Source: Pandoraea communis (GTDB lineage: Bacteria > Pseudomonadota > Gammaproteobacteria > Burkholderiales > Burkholderiaceae). From it: DNA of 64,000 bases. Of this stretch, positions 27,488-36,000 are shown one piece after another. Below the pieces are notes generated by a model, which was given only the letters and a program-made list of their open reading frames with translations, did not search any database and had not been told where the DNA came from. How positions within the stretch are numbered: the first letter of the stretch is position 1; each line of letters starts with the position of its first letter. The stretch is from positions 901,637 through 965,636 of the forward strand of contig NZ_CABPSJ010000002.1 of assembly GCF_902459745.1 (NCBI RefSeq), written 5' to 3'. Made by a program: the position numbers and the translations under genes.

Positions 27488-29448
27488 CCCTGCGGATCGG
27501 CACGATCCATGTTGCGCTGGCCGGATCGCTGTCTCTGCTCTGTCTTATTGGTCTAGTCCCGGGCATCGCAACCGCACAAGGGCAAACACGCCCGGCCGAC
27601 AACACCACACTAACGTTCGATCGCATCGAGGCCGTACGCGCCACAAGCGACAGCGTCACGGGCATGAACCCCACAGGGGCCAACTGGCGCGCCGCCCACG
27701 CCCCCGAAACCGGCTGGACCAATGTCACGCTGCCCGATGTCTGGACACGCCGCTGGCCCGGCTATAACGGCGTGGTCTGGTATCGGCTCACATGGCGCGA
27801 ACCGGCAAACCCGCAGCCGCGCGGACTGCTGCTGGAATACATGAACATGGCAGGTGCGGTCTATCTGAACGATGTGCTGATCTTGCGCGACAACTCGCTT
27901 GTCGAGCCGCTCACGCGGGCATGGAATACGCCGAGGTACGGGGTCCTGGACGCACCGGTGCTACGCCCCGGCGTGAATACGATGCTCGTGCGCGTCTCAG
28001 GCCTTGCCGCGTACAGCCCGGGACTCGGCCCGATCGTCCGGGGAGCACCCGACACCGTTCACGAGCGCTACGAGCGGGAGCAATGGGTGCGGCGCGATCT
28101 GCAACTCTTCAGTCTCGCGATCACCCTCACCCTGGGGATACTCGTGTTGATGCTCTGGCTGTATCGCCGCAATGAAACGGCCTACGGCTGGTTCAGTGTG
28201 ATGTCGCTCACCTGGTGGCTCTACGCGGTCAATCAGGTGGTCACCCGGCCCTGGCCATTTACAACGAACGACGCATGGGAGATCTTCGTCTCCATCGCAT
28301 TTCTGGCCTACTGCGGCAGCTTCACGATGTACGTACTGCGCTTTTGCGGCCGACGCATGCCGCGCACCGAAGCGCTGTTATGGACAACGTTCGGCGCCGG
28401 GGCGATCTGGCTAATCGTCATGCCGCATGATCGCATCGAGACGTCGCGCGCGCTCTGGGCCATCGTCCCCGGCGTGACTTATCTGGCGAGTTGCGTGCTG
28501 CTTTTCATCCTCACATGGCGGGAGCGAAGGCTGGAGCAACGCATCGTCTCAATGTGCGCGTTGACCTTCGTGGTCGCTGGCACCCATGATTTTCTGGTGT
28601 ATTTCGGCGTGCTTGCATCGAACGTCTATTACACGACGCAAACGTCTCAGGTGCTCATGATCGGCATGGCCATCGTACTGGCGAAACGATTTGCCGAAAA
28701 TTCCCGGAGAATCGCGCAGTTCAATGACGAGCTGCGCGTTGGCATCGATAACGCGCGCGAGGAACTGGCACATACACTCAATCGCCAGCACGAACTCGAA
28801 GTCGTCAACGCACGCCTCGCCGAGCGGCTGGATCTCGCACACGATCTGCATGACGGCCTTGGTGGGGCGTTGGTTTCGAGCATCGCGGCCATCGAACATG
28901 CGCCGCACACGTTGCCGCCGGCACGCTTTCTTGGATTGCTCAAGGAGATGCGCGACGAACTGCGTTTCGTCATCGACACGGCGGCAACGCATCAGCAAGG
29001 CGAACTGGCGCTCGCCGAACAAATTGCCCCATTGCGGCACCGGATTTCGGTGCTCTTCGAGACCCAGAACATCGAGTGCATCTGGCGGCTCGACGGCATC
29101 ACGCAATGCGTGCTGAGCGCCGCACAATCGCTGGAGTTGCTGCGCATTCTTCAGGAAGCGCTCACCAACGTGCTCAAGCACGCGCGAGCAACTCGGGTCA
29201 TTGTCGAACTGCGGCACGACGATGGCCAGATCACCTTACACGTCGAAGACAACGGTGTCGGTTTCGACATGAACGGCGTGCGAATCAATGCCGATACCCC
29301 GGAGGGCGGACACCTTCACGGCACCGGCCTCAACAGCATGCACCGGCGTGCGCAACGATTGGGCGGCTCGCTCGCGTTGCGGCGGGAGAACAATGCGACG
29401 ATTGTGATGGTGCAAATCGACCACCCGACGTCCCCCCGTCTTCAGTAG
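27397..29448 (+). CDS. Sensor histidine kinase, 7TM type with beta-sandwich sensor domain and HisKA_3
   Basis: 683 residues if it begins at the ATG at 27397, which overlaps the response-regulator gene by 91 bp and has no clear Shine-Dalgarno; a rarer start nearer 27484, just before the signal peptide, is possible. A signal segment (ending GIATAQG) is followed by a periplasmic galactose-binding-like sandwich (about 85-210, WYRLTWREP ... VYLNDVLI), then about seven hydrophobic segments (about 230-450) as in 7TMR-DISM receptors, then a coiled-coil, HisKA_3 (LAHDLHDGLGG, phosphoacceptor His485) and HATPase_c (N-box EALTNVLKHA, G-box VEDNGVGFD and GTGLNSM). It should phosphorylate Asp68 of the adjacent regulator. 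Confidence 0.88.
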   Translation: MPHQKHLQEARGQLAHTSCVRSAYLRLVALTLRIGTIHVALAGSLSLLCLIGLVPGIATAQGQTRPADNTTLTFDRIEAVRATSDSVTGMNPTGANWRAAHAPETGWTNVTLPDVWTRRWPGYNGVVWYRLTWREPANPQPRGLLLEYMNMAGAVYLNDVLILRDNSLVEPLTRAWNTPRYGVLDAPVLRPGVNTMLVRVSGLAAYSPGLGPIVRGAPDTVHERYEREQWVRRDLQLFSLAITLTLGILVLMLWLYRRNETAYGWFSVMSLTWWLYAVNQVVTRPWPFTTNDAWEIFVSIAFLAYCGSFTMYVLRFCGRRMPRTEALLWTTFGAGAIWLIVMPHDRIETSRALWAIVPGVTYLASCVLLFILTWRERRLEQRIVSMCALTFVVAGTHDFLVYFGVLASNVYYTTQTSQVLMIGMAIVLAKRFAENSRRIAQFNDELRVGIDNAREELAHTLNRQHELEVVNARLAERLDLAHDLHDGLGGALVSSIAAIEHAPHTLPPARFLGLLKEMRDELRFVIDTAATHQQGELALAEQIAPLRHRISVLFETQNIECIWRLDGITQCVLSAAQSLELLRILQEALTNVLKHARATRVIVELRHDDGQITLHVEDNGVGFDMNGVRINADTPEGGHLHGTGLNSMHRRAQRLGGSLALRRENNATIVMVQIDHPTSPRLQ

Positions 29449-29456
29449 CACTGAGC

Positions 29457-30076
29457 TTTAGAGTCCGAGGGTTAATGTAACTGCTTTTCCGCCGGGTTCC
29501 GGGCGTAGGTTGCCGGCGTTAATCCGCCCAGTGATTTCTTCGGCCGCTCCTCGTTATATTCGCGTCGCCATGCCTCGATCACCACCTTGGCATACGGCAG
29601 GCTGGTGAACCAGTGTTCGTTCAGGCATTCATCCCGGAAGCGTCCGTTGAACGATTCGATGTAGGCATTCTGGTTGGGTTTGCCCGGCTCGATCAGGGAA
29701 CAGTTTTACGCCTCGCTCGTGCACCCAGCTCAGCATTGAGCGACCGCAAAATTCCTTGCCGTTGTCGGTACGGATCGCTTGCGGCAAACTTCGCAACGCC
29801 TCGCGCGTCACCTCATTCTCCAGCCGCGATTCCGCCAGCAGTTTCTTCAACCGGGCGTTTTCGGCCTCCAGATCCTTCAGCCGCTTCGCGTCGGATACAT
29901 TCATGCCGCCGAACTTACTGCGCCAAAGGTAGTAACTGGCTTCGGAGAAGCTGTGCTGGCGGCATAGTTCCTTGACCAGTATTCCCGTCTCGGCTTCCCG
30001 CAGGAAGCCGACGATGTGCTCGTCGGTGAATCTCTTCTTCATGTCCAATCTCCTGACTACGTGATTGGACTCTAAA
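29457..30076 (-). mobile_element. Internally deleted IS3-family element
   Basis: A perfect 10-bp terminal inverted repeat, TTTAGAGTCC (29457-29466) and GGACTCTAAA (30067-30076), bounds about 620 bp. An intact IS3-family element is about twice that, so the element has lost its middle: the OrfA reading frame runs directly into the distal DDE region of OrfB. No target-site duplication is evident. It marks the left edge of the lower-G+C block that follows. Confidence 0.8.
29472..30048 (-). pseudogene. Broken IS3-family transposase (OrfA-OrfB deletion fusion, frameshifted)
   Basis: The frame opens MDMKKRFTDEHIVGFLREAE, an IS3-family OrfA helix-turn-helix with the usual leucine-zipper-like region (LEAENARLKKLLAESRLENEVTREAL). 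It then jumps to the OrfB catalytic motif AIRTDNGKEFCGR, so most of OrfB is deleted. After VKLF one extra C shifts the frame. Read in the corrected frame the protein continues [20 protein letters not shown] and ends in KQLH before the TAA at 29474-29472. It cannot make a working transposase. Confidence 0.85.
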
Positions 30077-30113
30077 TCGCCGCGCTACTCAAATCGGGGG
30101 GAGACGTCGGGTA

Positions 30114-31121
30114 TCAATTGTCTTGATGAAGCTCTGCACTTTGCAAACGTCTACCTCGCGGTGAGTTGCCAGCAAAACGCCGAAAAACGCGCCGAAATGC
30201 CGCAGGATCGGCATAACCAACACGAGCTGCGACGTCATCCACTGAAACACTGGTAGTTTCCAAAAGATGTGTTGCATGTGACACACGCAGGCGTTGAACA
30301 AGTTCGTTCGGCGTCATGCCAAGCCCGGTGTGCATGCGCCTTGCCAGCGTTCTTGGCGAAATAGCGGCGACAGAGGCCAGTTCTTCCAGCGTGATCTGTC
30401 GGTCGATGTTGTTGATAATGAAATGCTCGACTTTCTGCAAGACTGGGTCAGACACACGAAGGTGCTCTATCGCCATATAGTGTGATTGGGAGGAGCGATT
30501 GTCCAATACCAAATAACGGGCTGCCCACTGCGCCAGTGTAGGGCTAGCAATGCGCGCGATGACAGCTAGCATCAAGTCTGCATGGGCGAAAGCCGAACCA
30601 GCCGTCAGTACGCCGGGAGCCTGAACAACCATCCGATCTGCTGCCAGGGAAACAGCGGGAAAACGGCGCGCAAACACAGAGGAAAGCCACCAAGTTGTTG
30701 TCGCTCGTTGCCCATCCAATACGCCTGTTTCAGCCAACATAAACGTCGCAGAACAGGATGCGGCCAGCATGACTCCCTTTGCCGCTGCACGTTCTAAAAA
30801 TGCTGTCACACGTTGAGCTTCGTCCCGAGACAGTAATTCCTCAATCGACGTTTCGGTGGCTGCGAACCAGCCTGGCACCACCAGAACATCTGAAGCGCCA
30901 ATACCTCGCAAACTGAGTGCGCCATCGACTGAGATGGAGCGACCAGCGCCAGATCGGACTGGATGACCATCAAGCGATACAACACGCTGGCGGAGCAGTC
31001 TGGCAGCGTGTGGAGCATGGGTCGTGCGGTTGTCAGCCAAGTGTGCGGCTGAACTGACGATATCAATTCCTACGCCTAGGCAGCTTTCAGTGACACCGTT
31101 GAGTGCAAGATGAGTAATCAT
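30114..31121 (-). CDS. GlxA-type transcriptional regulator (DJ-1/PfpI domain plus AraC HTH)
   Basis: 335 residues. The N-terminal half (about 1-185) is a class I glutamine-amidotransferase-like DJ-1/PfpI domain, with the nucleophile-elbow region reading VMLAASCSATFMLAETG. The C-terminal half (about 230-325) has the double AraC helix-turn-helix (ITLEELASVAAISPRTLARRM, then VDDVAARVGYADPAAFRRVFRRFAG). It is divergent from the thioesterase gene across 74 bp carrying an inverted repeat. The C-terminus (SPRGRRLQSAELHQDN) departs from the usual SPxxYRR ending and lies only 38 bp from the IS remnant, so the tail may be altered. Probable activator of the adjacent module; ligand unknown. Confidence 0.88.
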   Translation of the reverse strand: MITHLALNGVTESCLGVGIDIVSSAAHLADNRTTHAPHAARLLRQRVVSLDGHPVRSGAGRSISVDGALSLRGIGASDVLVVPGWFAATETSIEELLSRDEAQRVTAFLERAAAKGVMLAASCSATFMLAETGVLDGQRATTTWWLSSVFARRFPAVSLAADRMVVQAPGVLTAGSAFAHADLMLAVIARIASPTLAQWAARYLVLDNRSSQSHYMAIEHLRVSDPVLQKVEHFIINNIDRQITLEELASVAAISPRTLARRMHTGLGMTPNELVQRLRVSHATHLLETTSVSVDDVAARVGYADPAAFRRVFRRFAGNSPRGRRLQSAELHQDN

Positions 31122-31160
31122 AGTGGCAATTTTAGACCGAATATAGTCATTCTTGCCACT
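31122..31160. promoter_or_regulatory. Divergent promoter region with inverted repeat
   Basis: AGTGGCAA (31122-31129) and TTGCCACT (31153-31160) form a perfect 8-bp inverted repeat with a 23-bp AT-rich spacer containing TATAGT (31143-31148). It lies wholly in the 74-bp gap between the GlxA-type regulator and the thioesterase gene. It is the most likely binding site for the regulator. Confidence 0.5.
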
Positions 31161-31195
31161 TCCGGGAAAGGAGTCAGCTACCTACTATTTTAGGT

Positions 31196-32017
31196 ATGAA
31201 TATCATTGATAAAAATGCGCAAATTGCGCAAATCCATGAGGCATCAAGACCTGGCACGCTGGTCAAGCTGGACTCGTCGTGGTGGAGGTTTGGTGGCCTT
31301 CATGGTGGTTTGACATCGAGCCTGCTGACGGGCGCAGTGCGTGACAAATCGCAGGGACGTGTCTTGCAACAAATCTCGGCACGCTTCCGCCGTGCCTTAC
31401 GGACTCCGTTCATTCTGGAGGCGCACGAACCCTGCCAAGGGAAAACCGTATCCTGGCTGGATGCCGGTGCGATCCAAGAAGGCCATGTCGCTATATCAGC
31501 CAGTGCGGTGTTCGCCGAACCCCAGCAGAGGTTTGCGCAAACCTTTACTCCCCGAATGCCTGTAGTGCCGCCGTGGTCGCAGTGCCCGGTTTTCAGTGTA
31601 CCGCTCGAGTTTGCACCTTTCGCACACCACACCGAAATCCGAGCGGTGGGTAACGTCCGACCGTTCAGTGGTGGAGCAGAACCGGAACTCATGGCCTGGT
31701 TGCGCCTTGTTGCCGACGATCTCCCTCCCGACGAAGCACGACTGGTGATGCTAATGGACGCACTCCCACCATCCTATGCAGCGGTGCGTGCAGCACCGCT
31801 GCCTTTGCCTACCGTCATGTTCTCGGATACCCCCGGCAGTCAACTGGCCCATGCAGTTTCGCCTTGGGTACTGCTGCGTGCGCGCACTGATGTTTGCAGA
31901 AGTGATGGTTGGCTTCTGGAGCGCCTCAATGCATGGACACCTGATGGCGCACACATCGGTTCAGCTGAGCAGTTGCGCGTTATGTTGGATCAAACGCACA
32001 GCAGTAAGGTGCATTGA
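31196..32017 (+). CDS. Acyl-CoA thioesterase-like (double hot-dog) protein
   Basis: 273 residues. The segment WWRFGGLHGGLTSSLLTGAV (about 29-48) and the following FRRALRTPFILEAHEPCQGKTVSWLDAGAIQEGHVAISASAVFAE match the first hot-dog domain of TesB/4HBT_3-type thioesterases. The second half (from about 140) has the matching distal features (WLRLVADDLPPDEARLVMLMDALPPSY and PTVMFS). The substrate is probably an acyl-CoA or acyl-ACP thioester. It overlaps the exporter start by one base (TGATG) and belongs with the ketosynthase two genes on. G+C is visibly lower than in the flanking core genes. Confidence 0.75.
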   Translation: MNIIDKNAQIAQIHEASRPGTLVKLDSSWWRFGGLHGGLTSSLLTGAVRDKSQGRVLQQISARFRRALRTPFILEAHEPCQGKTVSWLDAGAIQEGHVAISASAVFAEPQQRFAQTFTPRMPVVPPWSQCPVFSVPLEFAPFAHHTEIRAVGNVRPFSGGAEPELMAWLRLVADDLPPDEARLVMLMDALPPSYAAVRAAPLPLPTVMFSDTPGSQLAHAVSPWVLLRARTDVCRSDGWLLERLNAWTPDGAHIGSAEQLRVMLDQTHSSKVH

Positions 32018-33216
32018 TGGCGCAACAAGCTGCATCATCTAATCGCGGCGGCTTGGGTGTATTGGCCAGCTTAGCCGCTCTGGCGACGCTCGCGACCAAC
32101 ATTGTTCTGCCCGCTTTTCCCGAGATCGGGCGCTCGATGTTTGTTTCTGCCCAGAGCTTGGGCATCACGCTTAGCGCCTTTTTCATTCCCTTTGCTTTGG
32201 GGCAGTTGGTCGTCGGCCCGCTCTCCGATCGCCTGGGTCGTAAAGGTCTGATGCTGAGTGGTCTGGTCACTCTCACCATCGGCAGCATTATTTGTGCACT
32301 GGCCATGCGGCTGGAATGGCTGATCCTGGGCCGAGTGATTCAGGGGATCGGTGCCTGCGCACCATCGGTGCTGGCCCGCTCGATCGCTCGTGATCGCTTT
32401 GAGGGCATGGCGCTATCCCGAGCACTGTCGTTCATCATGGTTGCAATGGCAGCGGCACCCGGGTTCTCCCCGCTGGCAGGAGGACTACTGAGCAGTGTGG
32501 CTGGTTGGCGCAGTGTGTTCTTGCTTGTTGCGGTACTAACCGTTTTGATCGGACTCCTCTACACGGCGTGTGTCGGCGAAACGCATCCTCGTACTGCGCG
32601 CCACAAGGTGTCCTTCACAGCCACTTTCGCCAACTACTTCCAGTTACTGAGCGACATCCGCTTTATTGCGCCTGCAATGGCTGTGGGTCTGACATCCGGC
32701 GGCTTGATGGCTTTCTTCGCTGCCACCCCGGTGATCTTGATGGATGGATTGACGCTAACCCCAGTCGAATTGGGCTACTTCTTCGCAACCACAGTGTTTG
32801 TTGTTTTTGCCGCCGGGCTGGTGGCTCCCAAACTGGCAGCTCGTTGGGGTGTACCTATTATCGCTATGGCAGGCAGTGCCATCTCACTGGCTGGTGGTAC
32901 TGCTTTATTGAGCGGCTCAATGGGGTTGTTCCACTTCAGCATATCTATCAGCGTGTTCCTGTTTGGTGCGGGTCTACTGAATCCGCTTGGAACAGCGATG
33001 GCGCTTCAGCCGTTCGGTACTCAGGCTGGCGCCGCATCTGCCTTGCTGGGATTCCTTCAAATGGGCATGGCAACCTTGGCCATCACCACGATATCGGAGC
33101 TAGATTTTCCGACTTATCAATCCCTTGGCAGGGTACTGGCAGCAGGCATGGGTTTGGCGCTGTTGTGCCTGCTGGTACCCAGAAGAAATCCACTCTCACC
33201 CGATGCCAAAACCTGA
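32017..33216 (+). CDS. MFS drug exporter, Bcr/CflA-like
   Basis: 399 residues with about 12 hydrophobic segments. The opening LAALATLATNIVLPAFPEIG and the loop motif GPLSDRLGRKGLMLSGL are typical of the Bcr/CflA drug:H+ antiporter group. Motif C of 12/14-TM antiporters appears around FSPLAGGLLSSVAGWRSVF. The ATG at 32017 overlaps the TGA of the thioesterase gene (TGATG), so translation is coupled; a TTG codon just upstream is ignored. It should export a small molecule connected with the adjacent acyl-chain genes. Confidence 0.85.
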   Translation: MAQQAASSNRGGLGVLASLAALATLATNIVLPAFPEIGRSMFVSAQSLGITLSAFFIPFALGQLVVGPLSDRLGRKGLMLSGLVTLTIGSIICALAMRLEWLILGRVIQGIGACAPSVLARSIARDRFEGMALSRALSFIMVAMAAAPGFSPLAGGLLSSVAGWRSVFLLVAVLTVLIGLLYTACVGETHPRTARHKVSFTATFANYFQLLSDIRFIAPAMAVGLTSGGLMAFFAATPVILMDGLTLTPVELGYFFATTVFVVFAAGLVAPKLAARWGVPIIAMAGSAISLAGGTALLSGSMGLFHFSISISVFLFGAGLLNPLGTAMALQPFGTQAGAASALLGFLQMGMATLAITTISELDFPTYQSLGRVLAAGMGLALLCLLVPRRNPLSPDAKT

Positions 33217-33260
33217 ATGTGCGTCGCCGAATCTCAATAACTAACCTATATGGGCATTGA

Positions 33261-34526
33261 ATGAAACGTATTGTTGTGACAGGGATGGGGATTGTTTCGC
33301 CTCTAGGATGCGATGTGCGGCATGCTTGGAGTAGTTTGCTTGCTGGTCATAGTGGAGTCGTTTCACTACCACAGGTCATTGTTGATGGAATTACAGCCAA
33401 AGTCGCGGGAGTGGTGCCCGACTATTCAGAACAATATACCGCAGGCTTCGAACCCAATCATGCGGTAGAGCTGAAAGAGCAGCGTAAGATGGATCGCTTC
33501 ATATTGTTCGCTTTGGTGGCTGCAAAGCAGGCATTGGAGCAAGCGAGGTGGAAGCCAGCCAGCGAACATGAAAAATTGCGAACAGCAACCATCATTTCAT
33601 CAGGCATTGGTGGATTCGGAGCCATTGCTAATGCTGTCCGCACTACTGAATCTCGAGGACCTCGTCGTCTTTCGCCATTCACGATCCCCAGCTTCCTCGC
33701 CAACATGGCGGCAGGCGCGGTTTCAATTCAACACGGGTTCAAAGGGCCGCTTGGCGCACCCGTAACGGCCTGTGCTGCTGGCGTGCAGGCCATTGGGGAT
33801 GCGGCGCGGCTAATTCGCGCCGGGGAAGCGGATATTGCGTTGTGTGGGGGCGCTGAAGCCTGCATTGATCGCGTCAGCATCGGCGCATTTGCGGCAGCGC
33901 GAGCACTATCGACGGACTTTTCTGAAATGCCACGCAAAGCCTCGCGCCCCTTCGATCAGGCGCGCGATGGTTTTGTCATTGCAGAAGGGGCCGGGGTGCT
34001 AGTTATTGAGAGCCTTGAACACGCATTGCAGCGTGGAGCCGATCCCATCGTCGAACTAGTCGGTTATGGCACCAGTGCTGATGCGTATCACATGACATCA
34101 ACCCCCGATGACGGAGGTGGTGCCCGCCGTGCGATGGAAATTGCGTTGCGTCAAGCTGGAATCTCTGCCGCCGATGTGCAACACCTAAATGCACATGCGA
34201 CATCTACCCCTATGGGAGACCGGAGTGAGCTTCGCGCGATCAAGTCTGTCTTTGCAGGAACGCCAGGCCCGGCGGTTTCTGCAACGAAATCCTCTACCGG
34301 CCATTTGCTTGGTGCGGCAGGAGGTGTAGAGGCAATCTTCACTGCATTGGCGGTGCGTGATCAGATAGCTCCCGCAACATTAAATCTCGAAAACCCAGAT
34401 ACAGAAGCAGAGACAGTTGATATCGTTTCTGGAAAATCGCGAGATATGGAGATCAACTATGCCATGTCAAACGGCTTTGGTTTTGGTGGGGTGAACGCCA
34501 GCGTGCTTTTCAAGAAATACCAATGA
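33261..34526 (+). CDS. FabF-like beta-ketoacyl-ACP synthase (KAS II family)
   Basis: 421 residues, full KAS II length. The Cys-His-His triad is intact: Cys171 in VTACAAGVQAIGDAARLI, His312 in NAHATSTPMGD and His348 in KSSTGHLLGAAGG, with Lys343 in place. The opening RIVVTGMGIVSPLG and the closing NGFGFGGVNASVLFKK are classic. It would condense acyl chains with malonyl-ACP. There is no acyl carrier protein, fabG or fabD beside it, so it is not the housekeeping fab cluster copy. It lies 44 bp after the exporter in the IS-bounded module with lower G+C. Possible roles: an alternative lipid, or a drug-tolerant substitute for FabF; both are inference. Confidence 0.87.
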   Translation: MKRIVVTGMGIVSPLGCDVRHAWSSLLAGHSGVVSLPQVIVDGITAKVAGVVPDYSEQYTAGFEPNHAVELKEQRKMDRFILFALVAAKQALEQARWKPASEHEKLRTATIISSGIGGFGAIANAVRTTESRGPRRLSPFTIPSFLANMAAGAVSIQHGFKGPLGAPVTACAAGVQAIGDAARLIRAGEADIALCGGAEACIDRVSIGAFAAARALSTDFSEMPRKASRPFDQARDGFVIAEGAGVLVIESLEHALQRGADPIVELVGYGTSADAYHMTSTPDDGGGARRAMEIALRQAGISAADVQHLNAHATSTPMGDRSELRAIKSVFAGTPGPAVSATKSSTGHLLGAAGGVEAIFTALAVRDQIAPATLNLENPDTEAETVDIVSGKSRDMEINYAMSNGFGFGGVNASVLFKKYQ

Positions 34527-34551
34527 AGCGCACCGCGTTATATTCTGCACT

Positions 34552-34860
34552 TACTACGGGCCGGAATTTGTCAGCACGGCGCTGTTGAAGTGGGCGGTCC
34601 AGGAGCGGATCGAGACAGCGTTGATTGATCCGGGCAAGCCTTGGCAGAACGGCACCAACGAAAGCGTCAACGGAAAATTCCGTGATGAATGTTTGGCGAT
34701 GGAGTGGTTTCGAAACCGGATCGAGGCAAAGATTGTGATCGAGGACTGGCGGAATCACTACAACGAAGTGCGTCCGCATTCGCGTTTGCAGTACCTGACC
34801 CCGGCAGAATTTCGCCGGGCTAGCGAATGTAGTTCAACCACCGGGGCCGTGAATCTCTAG
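34552..34860 (+). pseudogene. IS3-family transposase, 3' fragment
   Basis: About 100 codons of the OrfB C-terminus: GPEFVSTALLKWAVQ, then LIDPGKPWQNGTNESVNGKFRDEC with the catalytic Glu region, ending in the usual HYNEVRPHSRLQYLTPAEF. The residues before GPEF read TYY instead of the catalytic D-N, so the fragment begins at a junction just 3' of the second DDE aspartate. It belongs to a different IS3 subgroup from the left remnant. It follows the ketosynthase stop within 26 bp and closes the right side of the module. The stretch from 34861 to 35091 holds no gene I can support. Confidence 0.85.
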
Positions 34861-35091
34861 ACTCCAGTGGTACGAAAATCCGTCAGATCACTTCTGCAGC
34901 GGCGCTGCGCTCTCGTGTATGCCGGTTACGTGACACGCTCGCCAACGATCAATAAGGCTGATAGACGAACGTCAAACTTGGCAAAGTGCAAGACACTAAC
35001 TTCGACGGGGTTCGACTAGGGCCTGTGACGTTTGGCGCTGTTCCAACCGTTTTTCCGGTAACAGGACGGTAATGAAGAGGGGAAAAGAAAA

Positions 35092-35117
35092 GGGTTACAC
35101 GCCGAAACGTGTAACCC
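35092..35117 (-). terminator. Rho-independent terminator of tRNA-Pro
   Basis: GGGTTACACG (35092-35101) and CGTGTAACCC (35108-35117) give a perfect 10-bp stem with a 6-nt loop. On the reverse strand the stem is followed by TTTTCTTTT. It begins 11 nt after the tRNA 3' end. Confidence 0.85.
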
Positions 35118-35128
35118 CTTGATCCTGC

Positions 35129-35205
35129 TGGTCGGAGCGATAGGATTCGAACCTACGACCCTCTGATCCCAAATCAGATGCGCTACCAGGCTGCGCTACG
35201 CTCCG
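35129..35205 (-). tRNA. tRNA-Pro (anticodon UGG)
   Basis: A 77-nt cloverleaf on the reverse strand with acceptor stem CGGAGCG/CGCTCCG, D-arm GCGC-AGCCTGGTA-GCGC, anticodon arm TCTGA-TTTGGGA-TCAGA with anticodon TGG, T-arm GTAGG-TTCGAAT-CCTAT, and a genomically encoded CCA. A terminator follows directly. The IS-bounded block ends about 270 bp from its 3' end, a common place for inserted DNA, although no attachment-site repeat is visible. Confidence 0.96.
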
Positions 35206-35366
35206 ACTAAAGAGGAAAGATTCTAGTCGGTTCCGCGCGCCGCGTCAAATAGTCACACGCGACGCAGGCACTTTCCCGGCGGTGGCTGGCACAATGGAGG
35301 TTCCATGGATGTCTCATCCGTGGTCACGCCAGCGCCACGAAACCCCGCCATAGTGGGAGGTTCTCC

Positions 35367-35861
35367 ATGTCCGAACCCGTGTCAATGAATCTGATTCTCT
35401 GGCGTCACGCCGACGCCGAAAACCTGCCGGCTGCCCTCGCCCTGAGTGCGCAAGCCGATCTGGCTCGCGAACTTACCGACCGCGGCCGCAAACAGGCCGA
35501 TAAAGCCGCCGAGTGGCTGCGTGCTCGTCTGCCCGACGACGCGCTCATCCTCTCCAGCCCCGCCGTGCGCGCCGTCCAGACCGCTCAGGCACTCACCCCC
35601 ACGCCGCGTATCGTGCGTGATCTCGCACCCGGCGCGAACGCCATGACCTTACTCGGCGCCATCGGGTGGCCCGGCGCCAATCAGACCGTCGTCATCGTCG
35701 GCCACCAGCCCGCCCTCGGCCAACTCGCCGCCCTGCTGCTAAGCGGCCAGGAAGCCTACTGGACCATCAAGAAAGGCGGCATCTGGTGGCTATCCTCGCG
35801 CCGCCGCGAAGACGAAAGTCAGGTCGTGGTGCGCGCCGTCATCAACCCCGATCTTCTTTGA
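35367..35861 (+). CDS. sixA: Phosphohistidine phosphatase SixA
   Basis: 164 residues of the histidine phosphatase superfamily. The catalytic RH motif is in LILWRHADAENLP (about residues 9-21) and the second active-site histidine in VVIVGHQPALGQLA; SSPAVRAVQTA is the usual middle motif. SixA removes phosphate from histidine residues of HPt or PTS proteins (NPr in Escherichia coli). GGGAGG sits 7-8 nt before the ATG at 35367. The leader (35206-35366) holds a hairpin, CCATGGATG/CATCCGTGG at 35303-35323, of unknown role. The gene lies 139 bp upstream of olsB. Confidence 0.88.
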   Translation: MSEPVSMNLILWRHADAENLPAALALSAQADLARELTDRGRKQADKAAEWLRARLPDDALILSSPAVRAVQTAQALTPTPRIVRDLAPGANAMTLLGAIGWPGANQTVVIVGHQPALGQLAALLLSGQEAYWTIKKGGIWWLSSRRREDESQVVVRAVINPDLL

Positions 35862-35958
35862 CCCTCCCCCGATATCACAGCGGGACTCTCCGCAAACCCG
35901 CATGAACCGGGCATTGCAAGGCATCAGAAGCGGGACCTGACTCATGACACTGCGCGTT

Positions 35959-35976
35959 TTGTCATAGAATTGTCGC
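35959..35976 (+). promoter_or_regulatory. Candidate PhoB box upstream of olsB
   Basis: TTGTCATAGAATTGTCGC contains a perfect TGTCATA half-site and a TGTCG half-site exactly 11 bp later, the 7-4-7 layout of a Pho box. It ends 24 bp before the first olsB ATG (36001), and 72 bp before an alternative ATG at 36049. Confidence 0.65.
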
Positions 35977-36000
35977 CTACCGTTCACGGAATCGACATTG

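Noticed and set aside
29451-30082. Target-site duplication for the left IS remnant
   Set aside because: The bases outside the 10-bp terminal repeats (agc and tcg) do not match.
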